64,000 bases of DNA from Corydoras sp. C115 (Eukaryota > Chordata > Actinopteri > Siluriformes > Callichthyidae): NCBI GenBank assembly GCA_019802505.1, contig JAFMOC010000373.1, positions 297,501 to 361,500 of the forward strand. The letters run 5' to 3'. Numbering within the stretch: the stretch's first letter is position 1; every line of letters begins with the position of its first letter. Below, in pieces: positions 10,549-21,065 of this stretch. The notes below the pieces were generated by a model. That model saw only the letters and a list, made by a program, of their open reading frames with translations, was not told the DNA's origin and made no database searches. A program made the translations under genes and the position numbers.

Positions 10549-11799
10549 ACACTTTCTTTGAATCCAGTATCCATAATGCATCATAAGTGCATTTATAAAT
10601 CTTTATGAAGTATTCATAATGCTTTTTAACATTTGTCATAAGCCTTTATTATTGTCCATTTTTTATTGTTCAATAAAAGTCATAACCATAAATTCTTATA
10701 GCAATTGATAAATTCAAAGAGGTAATTAATGACAATGAGCTTATAAGCTTTAATTAATAGTTATGAACACTTATAAACACTTACAGTCACTTGTCTCTAT
10801 AATTTGATGAACAGTAAAAACATATAATGTATAATGCATTATGTTGCTTTGTGTTATAAAGCCTTATGACATATATTCCTTAAGACTTTATAAGTGTGAT
10901 TTATATACATTTATGGACATTAACAAAGGCTTATGACGAGTATTATAAGGCATTATTGTTACTTTGTAAAGCTTTATAAATGTGTTAATAATGTATTATT
11001 ATTATGTTCATTATTATGAGCACTTTTAAAGTATTTTTTAAACACAAACTTTATAAGGCTTTACGTCAGTTGTCTCTATAATAAGTTGAGGAACAGTTCA
11101 AATCTATCATTTATAATGCATTATGTTTTGTGCCATAAAGCCTTATGGCATATTCTTCTAAGACCATATAAGTGTGCTTATGAACATCTATGGACATTAA
11201 CAAAGGCTTATGACAAGTATTATAAAGCATTATGAATACTATAAAGCTTTATAAATGTGTTAATAATGCATTATGAATATTGGATTGAGCTAAATTGCTA
11301 CCATTTGAACGTTTGATTCTTTGGATGTTTCGACATTCTTAATTCAAACAGGTTGATTACACTTTACTTAAAGTCTGTAAAGAGCCTTTATAAACTTTTA
11401 TAAGGTACTATGTACTACTATGTATGCAGTCTGTTTTAAAGAGCTACTGTTATTAATGACAAAATTTCACTTTATGCCTGTAAGGAGAGCTTATAAGCTT
11501 TTATAAACAGTTATGAGCACTTTAAAAGTCTTTTTTTAAACACAAACGTTATAAGGCTTTATGTCACTTTTCTCTATAATAAGTTGAGGAAGACTTAAAA
11601 CCTATCATTTGTAATGCATTATGTCACATTGTGTTATAAAGCCTTATGGCATATTATTATAATACTTTATAAGTGTGTTTATGAGCCTCTATGGACATTG
11701 ACAAAGGCTTATGATGAGTATTATGAAGCATTATGAATACTGTAAAGCTTTATTGATGTGTTAATAATGCATTATGAATACTGGATTTAGGTAAAGTGT
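10549..11799. mobile_element. MITE-like DNA with ~100-bp inverted ends, probably composite
   Basis: The left end (10549-10648) and right end (11700-11799) are inverted copies sharing ATCCAGTAT, ATAATGCAT and AAGTATTCATAATGC. Inside, a block with TTATAAAGCCTTATG and ACAAAGGCTTATGA occurs three times (landmarks 10923, 11200, 11701). A second left-end-like ACACTTTACTTAAAG lies near 11360, and a right-end-like segment ends near 11295. Two abutting or nested elements are therefore likely. No coding capacity. Confidence 0.6.
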
Positions 11800-12121
11800 A
11801 TATAAAGTGTATATAAAGTGTATATAGCTTGAAACACGTTTTTTTTTTTTGTGTGTGTGTGTGTTATTAAGTATTAACTGCTGTGTATTTCCTGATTTCT
11901 CTCTTGTGATAAATGAGTGAAGGCTTGTGATCTTTGGAGCACCCTATAATTTACAACCTGTGAAACAAGGTTGCCCAATTGCCCAAGTTAAATATTAAAC
12001 AGGGTTAAAGAGAACATACATCGAATAGAGTTTCTTAAATATTCTTATGGGTTCTGAAAACCTGTGTGTGTTTAAAATGTATTTTAATGTACATTTTAAT
12101 GTATTTTTAACTTGTCACTGA
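11800..12121. other. Unassigned sequence with a 12-bp minirepeat
   Basis: AAAGTGTATATA repeats about three times at 11793-11825. Otherwise nothing recognised. Confidence 0.35.
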
Positions 12122-12443
12122 CCTCCATCCATTATCTTCCGCTTTATCTTCTATTAGGATCGCAGGGGGGTACCCCATGCCCATCCAGGGGAAAACGTTT
12201 CGGGCGCTGGGCAGATACACCCAGGCCAATCTATCATTGGACACGATGGAACTCACACAAACACACTCTATATGGGGCAATTAGGAGAATTCCATTGACC
12301 ATGTTTTTGTACTGTGGTAGGAAACTGGAGAACCCGGAGGAAACCCACGTGGACACGGGGAGAACATGGAAACTCCACCCAGATTGGGATCCGAACCTGT
12401 AATCCCTAGCACTGAGAGGAGAACATGCCAACCACTAAAGCAC
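12122..12443 (-). repeat. V-SINE-like copy, near full length
   Basis: Tail at 12122, head end at CCAACCACTAAAGCAC. The AGGACAGG..G block before the CAATCTATC segment is missing, and the ACACTCACTCAC stretch is altered. Confidence 0.88.
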
Positions 12444-12503
12444 TTTTTCAGCTCCTGCTGCTATACAGCTACTGAAGGTTGCGTTACATCACATTTTAAA
12501 CTA

Positions 12504-12833
12504 TCCATCCATCCATTATCTTCCACTTTATCCTCTATTAGGGTCGCGGGGGGTTCCCCATGCCCATCCAGGGGAGAACGTTTCGGGCGCTGAGCAGACA
12601 CACCCAGTACAGGACGCCAATCTATCACTGGACACACTCACTCACTCACACAGACACACACTATATGGGGCAATTTGGAGAATTCAATTGACTTGATCCA
12701 TGTTTTTGGACTGTGGGAGGAAACCGGAGAACCCGGAGGAAACCCACGCGGACACGGGAAGGACATGGAAACCACCCAGATTGGGATTCGAACCTTGTGC
12801 CAAGAGGTGAACTTGCAAACCACTAAGCCACCC
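12504..12833 (-). repeat. V-SINE-like copy, near full length
   Basis: (ATCC)n tail at 12504 and head end at 12833. Part of the head around the B box is rearranged (CCTTGTGCCAAGAGG). Confidence 0.88.
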
Positions 12834-12962
12834 CAATGCCCTTTCTTTTTTCAAAGCAGGAGCTAAAGCTCAGCAGCCAAAGGTAGCTGTGTGGAACCCT
12901 GTGAGATCCAAAGTTGAATTTGCATATCCAGGAACAATAAGCCAGTCTGTTATTGGCCGTGA

Positions 12963-12997
<35 letters not shown>

Positions 12998-13524
12998 CAC
13001 ACAACAGTCTCTAACTGTAGGATTTGTTTTGCTTGCTGCACAGTTTAACCAGGTATTTGAATGTCGCTCTGCGGGCGTCTGGAGCTGCGAGCACGCTGGG
13101 TGGTCGCTCCAGCCCTACGGTAAGCTGTGATTTGCATGCGTGCGTGCGAGCAGGCCGTTGAGCCGGGTGACGGCGCACCTGAAAGTGCAGATACGTGGGA
13201 CGACATGCAAACAGGCCGGGCTTCTGAGCGAGGCCTCATTGTCGGACAGGTGTTACCGGCTCATTAGGTAAATGTTCGAGCTTCTTTGCCTAGAACTACA
13301 GGAGCAGGTGTTCACAGCTCTTCATTCATGTTTCCGATAGAACAGCTAAGAGCCTGGATAGGAGCCAAATGGGAAGTTTATTCATGCTGATGGCGGCCGG
13401 AAATTATAAAAGCATATAACTAAAAAAAACCCTCGTTATTTCAATATCAAACGAAGTTAAAACACTAAATAAAACACCATATAACAGAAAACGGTCCTTA
13501 TTTTCAGCGGTGGTCTTCATAATG
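12834..13524. other. Unassigned sequence with a poly-T run
   Basis: A 33-base T-run lies at 12965-12997. Around it is single-copy-looking DNA, GC-richer at 13060-13250. Confidence 0.4.
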
Positions 13525-13946
13525 CATCCATCCATCTATTATCTTCCGCTTTATCCTCTATTTGGGGTCGTGGGGGGGTTCCCCATGTCCACCCAGGGGA
13601 GAACGTTTTGGGCGCTGGGCAGATACACCCAGGACAGGGCTCCAATCTATCACTGAAATCCCAATCTGGGTGGAGTTTCCATGTTCTCCCCGTGTCCGCT
13701 TGGGTTTCCTCCGGGTTCTCTGTTTCCTCCCACAGTCCAAAAACATGGCTCAAGATCAATTGAGTTCTCCAAATTGCCCCATATAGAGTGTGTTTGTGTG
13801 AGTGAGTGTGCGCTCAGTGATGGATAGTGTCCTGTTCTGGGTGTATCTGCCCAGCGCTCGACATGTTTACCCCTGGATGGGCATGGAGAACCCCCCGCGA
13901 CCCTAATAGAGGATAAAGCGGAAGATAATGGATGGATGGATGAATG
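13525..13946. repeat. Inverted SINE fusion (tail-to-tail hairpin)
   Basis: A minus-strand 3' part (13525-13655) switches at ATCACTG into a plus-strand copy that starts at AAATCCCAATCTGGG and runs to its own tail (13656-13946). The two 3' parts (13525-13655 and about 13815-13940) form ~130-bp inverted arms around a ~160-bp loop. Confidence 0.85.
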
Positions 13947-13954
13947 GATTCAGG

Positions 13955-14259
13955 GTGGTGGTACGGTGGCTTAGTGGTTAGCATGTTCTCCTTTCAGTGC
14001 TAGGGATTCAGGTTCAAATCCCAATCTGGGTGGAGTTTCCATGTTCTCCCCTTGTCCGTGTGGGTTTCCTCTGGGTTCTCCGGTTTCCTCCCACAGTCCA
14101 AAAACATGGATCAAGGTCAATGGAATCCTCCAAATTGCCTCATATAGAGTGTGTTGGTGTGAGTGAGTGTGCTCAATGATAGATTGGCACCCTGTCCTGG
14201 GTGTATCTGCCCAGCGCCTGAAACGTTCTTCCCTGGATGGGCATGGGGAACCCCCCACC
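13955..14259 (+). repeat. V-SINE-like copy, tail-truncated
   Basis: Head and B box present. The copy stops at GGGGAACCCCCCACC without GATAAAGCGG or the (ATGG)n tail. Confidence 0.88.
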
Positions 14260-15271
14260 GCTTCTGGCTGTGCCAGTACCCAGGTTTTTCTACTCCAAGC
14301 CTCGCTCCAGGCCTCCCCATGGCCACACACAGTGCCTGGGTGATCCTTGGCACATAACTGGCCCACATCCTGGCTTTCTTTGGGTTTCCTTCTTGCAGCA
14401 CGAAATATATAACCCCCATTAATAAACCATTATGGCCTGTCCCGTCCTTCATTTGCCGCCGAAAGTTAATTTTCATTAAAACATGAAGGAACTATTCAAG
14501 GAAAAATGGGAATCCAGCTCTAATCTGGTAAGTGTCCTCTTCAATCTGCTTCCATTAGTGCAAGTAGAGCATAAATATGTCCCCGTGGCTCATAAAAAGG
14601 CCTGGCCCAGTGCCTGCTCTTCACAGACCGTGGCTTCGACGGACTTTACCACAAAATCGTATTGGGCCACTTCTTGCCAAGCTTGCGTTATCCTTTGACG
14701 TGGGACATGTGGAGACGGGTTCCTTGCCCAGCTGCTGCATCGATTTTACTGCCCTGTAAATGTCTTACAGTGACAGCCGAGACAGACTTCCATTCAGAAG
14801 ATGAATAAACGGCGAGGTTAATGAGAACGCGAGCACTACGCGACGGAGGAAAGCCATAAATGGCTTCATTAAGAACGGGCTATTGGCTCAGACAAAGTCA
14901 CACTGAGAGGGCACTGATCTTGGCTGAAGTTAGCAAAGTGCTTGTGCACTGGTTGTACATACCATCCCTATGAGGGATATGAAAAATTAAATGCCTGCGG
15001 CAACCCGAACCCGTACATAATGGTTCCATACAGATAATGGGGGTTGCACGGTGGCCAAGATTTGATGTACCTGTGGCTTTGGGGTAATACAATGCTAGGG
15101 CCTTGTGAAGAAGTGTTAGCTGAATAAAAAAAACCTGATATATAAAATACAAAAGCTTAAAAAAATCATATTGCCTTTAATCTCTGCCAGAAACAGAGTA
15201 TGTAACAATATAAATAAGTCTTCCCTCAGAACTGGCACAATTTCTTTCTTATTTACATTTTTTTTAAAATT
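14260..15271. other. About 1 kb of unassigned sequence
   Basis: No repeat family or convincing exon. A short SINE-like GGTTGCACGGTGGCC near 15046-15060 is too small to call. Confidence 0.35.
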
Positions 15272-15523
15272 CATCCATCCATTATCGTTTGCTTTATCCT
15301 CTACTAGGATCGCGGGGGGGGGGCATGTCAGGCGCTGGGCGGCACAGACACTCACTCACACAGACACACTCTATATGGGGCAATTTGGTTGAATTCAATT
15401 GACCTTGATCAATGTTTTGGGACTGTGGGAGGAAACCGGAGAACCCAGGGGAAACCCACGTAGATTCGGAGTGAACATGCAAACTCTACTCAGATTGGGA
15501 GTCGAACCAGAAAAGAGGAGAAC
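15272..15523 (-). repeat. V-SINE-like copy with internal deletion
   Basis: Tail to head, but the segment between the G-run and GGCGCTGGGC is lost. The core is divergent (GGGGAAACCCACGTAGATTC). Confidence 0.8.
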
Positions 15524-15755
15524 AGGGGAGAATGTTTCAGGCACAGGACAGGGCTCCAATCTATCGTTGGGCATACACTTACTCACACAGACACACTCTG
15601 TATGGGGCAATTTGGAGCATTCAATTGACCTTGATCCATGTTTTTTGGACTGAGAGAGCTGGACGGAAACACCTAGGACAGGGCACAACCCAGATTGGGA
15701 TTCGAACCTGGAATCCCCAGCGCTGAGAGGCCAACGTGCTAACCACTAAGTCAGC
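15524..15755 (-). repeat. V-SINE-like copy, 3' and core truncated
   Basis: Follows the previous copy directly in the same orientation. It starts at AGGGGAGAATGTTTCAGG and ends with AACCACTAAGTCAGC. The core is rearranged (GAGAGAGCTGGACGGAAACA). Confidence 0.8.
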
Positions 15756-15865
15756 GTGTGTTACGATCAGCCAATGCCATGGCTAGAGAACAGAATCCAG
15801 AGTGTTAAAGGTTTAAGAGTAGTCTTTAATGCAGAAGACACCGGGGAAATCACAGCCCTAGCAGG

Positions 15866-16058
15866 GCCATCCAGGGGAGAACGTTTCGGGCACTGGGCAG
15901 ATACACCCAGGACAGGGCGCCAGTCTATCACTGGGCACACACACTCACTCACACAGTCACACTCTATATGGGGCAATTTGGAGAATTCAATTGACTTGAC
16001 CCATGTTTTTGGACTGTGGGAGGAAACCCACGCTGACACGGGGAGAACATGGAAACTG
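15866..16058 (-). repeat. V-SINE-like fragment
   Basis: From GCCATCCAGGGGAG to GAACATGGAAACT. Both the tail and the tRNA head are missing. Confidence 0.85.
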
Positions 16059-16074
16059 CTGCCTTTTGTAAACA

Positions 16075-16283
16075 CATCCATCCATCCATTATCTTCCGCT
16101 TTATCCTATATTAGGGTCGTGGGGGGGTTCCACATGCCCAACCAGGGGAGAACGTTTCGGGCGCTGGGCAGATACACCCAGGACAGGGTGCCAATCTATC
16201 GCTGGGCACAAACTCACTCACACAAACACACTCTATATGGGGCAATTTGGAGAACTCAATTGACTTGATCCATATTTTTGGAC
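16075..16283 (-). repeat. V-SINE-like 3' half
   Basis: (ATCC)n tail to CCATATTTTTGGAC, followed at once by a second partial copy (from 16284) in the same orientation. Confidence 0.85.
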
Positions 16284-16305
16284 ACACACAAACACACTCT
16301 ATATA

Positions 16306-17923
16306 CAGTTGTGATCAAATTTATTCAACCCCCACTGAAATAAAGTGTTTTGGCCAGTTTGACATTGATTTGGATCATTTCAGTCATCTTATTTACAATT
16401 ATATCAAAGAGGCACTTATAAATTAGACAAATATAACATAATATTTATGATGGAATAACCACAAATGTCTTTACTGTGCTCACATCATTATCAGTTTTAT
16501 TCAACCCCCTAGTGACATTATTTTTTAGTGCTTAGTACAACATCCTTTTCCAGTTATGACAGCTTTCAAGCGTGAAGCATAGCTTGACACAAGTGTCTTG
16601 CAGCGACCTATGGGTATCTTAGCCCATTCTTCATGGGCAAAAGCCTCCAGTTTCAGTCACATTCTTAGGCTTGCGCACTGCAACTGCCTTCTTTAGGTCC
16701 CACCAGAGGTTCTCAATTGGATTTAAGTCTGTGATTGCGATGGCCACTCTAGAATGTTCCAGCCTTTCCTGTTCAACCATGCTCTAGTGGACTTGGATGT
16801 GTGCTTCAGATCATTGTCCTGTTGGAAGGTCCAACGTCTCCCAAGCCGCAGGTTTGTGACTGACTCCATCACATTTTCCTCCAAGATCTCCTGGTACTGA
16901 AGGGAATTCATGGTACCCTGCACACGTTGAAGCTTTCCTGTACCATTAGAAGCAAAACAGCCCCAAAGCATAATTGACCCCCCGCCATGCTTCACAGTAG
17001 GCAAGGTGTTCTTTTGTTCATAAGCCTGGTTCTTCCTCCTCCAAACATAGCGCTGGTCCATTGTCCCAAACAGTTCTAATTTAGTTTCATCTGACCACAG
17101 TACACTGTCCCAAAACCTTTGTGGCTTGTCCACATGACTTTTGGCATACTGCAGTCGACTTTTCTTGTTCTTTGGAGTCAGCAAGGGGGTGCGCCTGGGA
17201 GTTCTGGCATGGAGGTCTTCGTTATGCAGTGCGCGCCTTATTGTCTGAGCTGAAACTTCAGTGCCCACATCTGACAGGTCTTTTTTCAGTTCCTTAGCAG
17301 TCACGCGGGGATTTTTCTCCACATTACGCTTCAGGTAGCGCACAGCAGTCGCGGTCAGGATCTTCTTTCTGCCACGACCAGGTAACGTTTCCACTGTGCC
17401 CTTTAACTTGAACTTGCGAATGATACTTCAGATAGTGTCTCTTGGAATATTTAACAACTTCGCAATCTTTTTATACCCATTGCCATTCTTGTGAAGAGCA
17501 ATAACCTCTTCTCTTGTCTTCTGGGACCATTCTCTTGCCTTCACCATGCTTGTAAACACACCAGTAGATGTCTAGAAGGAGCTGAGTATCACAGTCCTTT
17601 TAAATCTGCCTAATTGGTGCTTATCATGCTTGATTGCTGCTCGTTGACATCCACAGGTGTTTTCAATACCTGATTGAAAACACTGGAATGAACCTCTGTT
17701 CTTATGAGTGGTAGTTGTAAAGGGGTTGAATAATTGTGTCAATGAAGAAATCACAAAAAGGCCATTTAATACTTTATGACAAAAACAATTGATGCTATCT
17801 TAGTTGCATTTAGTTCTTTAACAAGTCCTTGTAAGATTTCATTATGAACACAATTACAAATGTGCACTGAATTCCATAAAACCCTTCGCAGCATTGGGGG
17901 TTGAATAAATTTGATCACAACTG
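16306..17923 (-). mobile_element. Tc1-like DNA transposon, 1618 bp, inactive
   Basis: The outer ends are inverted repeats: CAGTTGTGATCAAATTTATT at 16306 and its complement ending at 17923. They are flanked by TA on both sides (16304-16305 and 17924-17925), the target duplication typical of Tc1/mariner. A second ATTCAACCCC motif lies inward on each side (about 16498-16508 and 17716-17730). The ends therefore have the outer/inner direct-repeat-in-inverted-repeat layout known from Sleeping Beauty-type elements. The transposase gene between them is broken. Confidence 0.93.
16525..17547 (-). pseudogene. Tc1-like (DD34E) transposase pseudogene
   Basis: Tc1 transposases bind the terminal repeats with paired helix-turn-helix domains and cut and paste DNA with a DDE catalytic core. 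The start is the ATG at 17547-17545, which opens MVKAREWSQKTREEV and the first helix-turn-helix. Codon 40 is an in-frame TGA (17430-17428). The longest intact stretch (17394-16723) holds the second helix-turn-helix (TAKELKKDL to SAQTIRRAL), the first catalytic Asp (LWSDETKLELFG) and the second (FQQDNDLKHTS). A one-base loss near 16730-16731 shifts the frame just before DLNPIENLWWDLK, which carries the catalytic Glu 34 residues beyond the second Asp. A one-base gain near 16651-16654 shifts it again, and the tail would end at TAA 16527-16525. The usual Pro in DNDPKHTS is Leu. Three lesions make it non-functional. Confidence 0.92.
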
Positions 17924-18073
17924 TAGGGCAATTCGGAGCATTTCATTCACAGGGAACATGGAAGAACCAGACAGAAACCCACACAGACATGGAATAAGCA
18001 TGGAAACTCTGACTAAATTAGGATTCAAACCTGTAATCTATTACTTACCACTACACTACTCTTCCACCTATAA

Positions 18074-18391
18074 TCCATCCACCCATCCATCCATCCATCC
18101 ATCCATTCGTTATCTTCCGTTTTATCCTCTATTAGGGTCATGGGGGGTTCCCAATGCCCATCCAGGGGAGAACGTCTCGGGCGCTGGGCAGATACAGCCA
18201 TGACAGGGTGCCAATCCATCGCTGGGCACACTCACTCACACAAACACACTCTATATGGGGCAATTTGGAGAATTCAATTGACCTTAATCCATGTTTTTGG
18301 ACTGTGGGAGGAAACCGGAGAACCCGGAGGAAACCCACGCGGACACGGGGAGAACATGGAAACTCCTCCCAGATGCCACCGTGCCGCCCTT
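18074..18391 (-). repeat. V-SINE-like copy, head shortened
   Basis: Long (ATCC)n tail at 18074-18107. The B-box region is deleted, so CTCCTCCCAGA joins TGCCACCGTGCCGCCC directly. Confidence 0.9.
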
Positions 18392-18824
18392 AATATTTAT
18401 CAGTATTATTAGTAATAGTAGTAGAGATAGTATTAGTAATACTGCTATAGTGTGTTTACACTTACAGTAGAGGAACTGGTGGATATTCCATTCCAACTCT
18501 ATGGACATACTCCACCTGCAACCCATTTCACTCGTCTGGAAAGGCGTCAGTTTCATTCCAAAAATGAAAAATGAAGGTGCCAAGTGCTTAAGTGCACAGC
18601 CCATAAGAATTATCTCTCACCGCCATCAGCACAAGATATACTCCCCAAGTGCTTCGTCAACTGGAAACACTTTAGGATGATTAATCAGTTTTCTCAACGG
18701 GAAAACGAGAAGGTTACCACCACTTTTAAATCGAAAACATTAAAGGCCCAAACTACATATTGCCCCCACATATCTATATATCTATCTCCAGGCAATGTCA
18801 TCCTTTTATGAACTGTATACATAC
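18392..18824. other. Unassigned sequence
   Basis: Begins with TAG/TAA-rich low-complexity sequence (18395-18445). Nothing else recognised. Confidence 0.35.
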
Positions 18825-18897
18825 ATTACATTAACATTTAATCATTTAGCAGATGCTTACAAATGAGAGAACCACAAGTCAGTAGTTAAGCAAGGAA
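18825..18897 (-). repeat. SINE/LINE2-type 3' tail fragment
   Basis: Contains TTTAATCATTTAGCAGATGC and ACAAATGAGAGAACCACAAG, the complement of the shared 3' end of many fish tRNA-derived SINEs. A better copy lies at 44995-45160. Confidence 0.6.
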
Positions 18898-18950
18898 AAT
18901 ATAAAAAAAAATTCTTTAAAACCCACCCCTATATCGTATTGAATTATATT

Positions 18951-19292
18951 TCCATCCATTATCTTCCGCTTTATCCTCTATTAGGGTCATGGTGGGGGGG
19001 GGGGGGTTCCCCATGCCCATCCAGGGAAGAACGTCTCGGGCGCTGGTCAGATACACCCAGGACAGGGTGCCAATCTATCGCTGGGCACACATTCACTCAC
19101 ACAAACACACTCTATGTGGGGCAATTTGGAGAATTCAATTGACCTTGATCCATGTTTTTGGACTGTGGGAGTGTTTTTGGACTGTTTGGACCCGGTGGAA
19201 ACCCACGCGGACACGGGTAGAACATGGAAAAATCCACCCAGATTGGGTGAACATGAGGAGAACATGGTAACCACTAAGCCACCGTGCCCCCC
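18951..19292 (-). repeat. V-SINE-like copy, near full length
   Basis: Tail 18951, head end 19292. The G-run reaches 14 bases (18993-19006). A short duplication of GTTTTTGGACTGT sits at 19155-19183. Confidence 0.88.
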
Positions 19293-19634
19293 CATTACCA
19301 ATAAAATAAAAGAATAAAACCTAATTTAACCCACCCATTAAAAAGAGGGAAAGTATAGAAAAGAAACAAAGAAATGAAAAGGGGAAAGTTAAAAAAAAAA
19401 GCTAGCTAGTAAAAAATAAATACATAAATAAAATATAAAAAGCAACAGAGGAAACGAGGTCAAATGCCGAACAATTAAAAGAATTGAAATAGGTATAGTG
19501 AACCTCTGCCATCTTTTTGGCGACAATAATTACTAGAGCAAAGCGAAAAAGTTGGAGTGTATTTTGGAAATATAGAGTGAAGGTAAGAGGGGCCAGATCC
19601 AGAGATTGTCCTGTAGATGTCTTGTACTGATTGC
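19293..19634. other. A-rich unassigned sequence
   Basis: Strongly A- and purine-biased between 19300 and 19480. No gene seen. Confidence 0.35.
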
Positions 19635-19739
19635 AGAAGCAGATCTTTACAGACTCGCAAATTTCAATCTGCGCCTTCTGAACTCCACCTGCCCGGTTTG
19701 ATCGGCCAAGGCGTGTTAATGCAGCGTGTAGAAAAACAA

Positions 19740-19863
19740 GAAAGTTTAAGTCCTTTATTTATAGAGCGCTTTGTACAGCAGTACAATGTCACAGTGTTAT
19801 AAGCCTTTAAACCCCCAAAGAGCAAGCCGAAGCGACAGTGGCAAGAGAAAACTCCCTGTGATG
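19740..19863 (-). mobile_element. ACTTGA-tail retroposon, copy 2 (3' part)
   Basis: Reads AAAGAGCAAGCCGAAGCGAC in reverse orientation. It forms the inner half of the left arm of the inverted repeat. Confidence 0.75.
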
Positions 19864-19906
19864 AGAAAACCCCCCCCCACCATGACCCTAATAGAGGAAA
19901 ACTCCC

Positions 19907-20275
19907 TCTCTTCATCCATGGTTCTGCTGAAGCACGGTGTCTACGACAATTACTGGATTGAACCAGGAATTTTATTGGACTGGCGGTCCTGCAGGACACC
20001 CTCAATTGACTTATATAGTTTTAATATGGGTCACCGGATCATCACACAGTCTGTACATTAGTGTCCTACACTGTTGATGTTGCCGGCCGCTCAAGGAGGA
20101 TGAGTCCCCCACTGAGTCTTGATCCTTACAAGGTTTCTTCCTTAAGATAACAACATCACAGGGAGTTTTCTCTTGCCACTGTCGCTTCGGCTTGCTCTTT
20201 GGGGGTTTAAAGGCTTATAACACTGTGACATTGTACTGCTGTACAAAGCGCTCTATAAATAAAGCTCTTGAACTT
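19907..20275 (+). mobile_element. ACTTGA-tail retroposon, copy 3 (longest)
   Basis: Starts near CTCTTCATCCATGGTTCTGC and ends ATAAATAAAGCTCTTGAAC. Its upstream part (CTGAAGCACGGTGTCTACGA) matches the minus-strand copy at 38653-39040, which defines a family unit of at least ~370 bp. Confidence 0.75.
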
Positions 20276-20383
20276 CCTTGTTTTTCTACACGCTGCATTA
20301 ACACGCCTTGGCCGATCAAACCAGGCAGGTGGAGTTCAGAAGGCGCAGATTGAAATTTGCGAGTCTGTAAAGATCTGCTTCTC

Positions 20384-20885
20384 GGCTTTTCCAGCCATGT
20401 GGAACAGTGAGTGTGCCTCTGATTCTCGAGCTGCAGGTACCTTAGCCATTTTGCCTGGGGAGCAGGGGGGGATGAAAGGCAGGAGCACAGATGTTGCTCC
20501 TGCTGGGGTGTGCTGGCCCAGCCAGAAAATGTCATGTTGGGCAGCTGGTGTGAAGCCTCTCTCCACTCCACGCCATCCGGGCATGCACTCGAAAAATGTA
20601 CATTCAATGTATAAACACGGGCACGGACATACACCGAGCTCTACATGCTCCAAAATATGGGTTTAATCCTTCCACAATCATTCTTGAGTAACTTATAAGT
20701 GTTAATCAATGTAAACACAGGTTATGGGTCACATTGGAGATTGTTCGAGTTGTACGAGGTAATTTTTAACAGTGACGGGCTGTGCATTTCACAGCAAGGA
20801 CTTCAAAAATGCTCCATCTTAATCCATCCACCTATCAATCGCTATTTTATTACATTAACATCACATTTGGTCAATTAGATTGACA
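20384..20885. other. Unassigned sequence right of the inverted repeat
   Basis: Nothing recognised. The reading frames over it show no family signature. Confidence 0.35.
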
Positions 20886-21010
20886 TTGGTACCAATTGGT
20901 ACCAAATTTACCAATCCTTGGGCCAATTGGTAACTTCATCGGACCTGGGATTCGAACCCACAACCTTCAGATTGATAGCCCAACACCCTAACCACTGAGG
21001 TACCACGCCC
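20886..21010 (-). repeat. Second tRNA-derived SINE family, head
   Basis: The complement reads GGTACCTCAGTGGTTAGGGT (A box) and GGGTTCGAATCCCAGG (B box), a head distinct from the V-SINE-like family. Related copies lie at 53.5-53.9 and 54.8 kb. A TTGGTACCAATTGGTACCAA palindrome precedes it. Confidence 0.7.
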
Positions 21011-21065
21011 TTTGAAGAAATGCAGTAAAAGAGCCGGGGCCTTGCAGATAAATCACTCGTTGTCA

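Larger units (their letters stand above)
16284..18062 (-). repeat. V-SINE-like fragment split by a Tc1-like element
   Basis: The left piece 16284-16305 ends AACACACTCTATA. The right piece 17924-18062 resumes TAGGGCAATTCGGAGCATTT and runs to a decayed head. The SINE normally reads CTCTATATGGGGCAATTT, so the transposon entered at the TA and duplicated it. Confidence 0.85.
19635..20383. repeat. Large inverted repeat, ~230-bp arms
   Basis: Arms 19635-19863 and 20154-20383 are reverse complements with only a handful of mismatches (for example CCCGG/CCTGG and TTTAAGTCC/TTCAAGAGC). A ~290-bp spacer separates them. Each arm holds the end of an ACTTGA-tail retroposon plus ~110 bp of adjoining sequence (GCGCCTTCTGAACTCCACCT, TTGATCGGCCAAGGCGTG) not seen elsewhere in the window. 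Confidence 0.9.

Noticed and set aside
14260..15271. Conserved non-coding element or exon in the 1-kb SINE-poor stretch
   Set aside because: Cannot be judged from one sequence. Nothing in it is intrinsically distinctive.
16723..17394. Treating the 223-residue frame as an intact transposase
   Set aside because: It begins at a GTG inside the gene after an in-frame TGA and ends at a frameshift just before the catalytic Glu block. It is the middle of a pseudogene.
20336..20653. 105-residue frame with several Cys, considered as an exon
   Set aside because: No domain, no splice-site logic, and it overlaps the inverted-repeat arm. The opposite strand is equally open.
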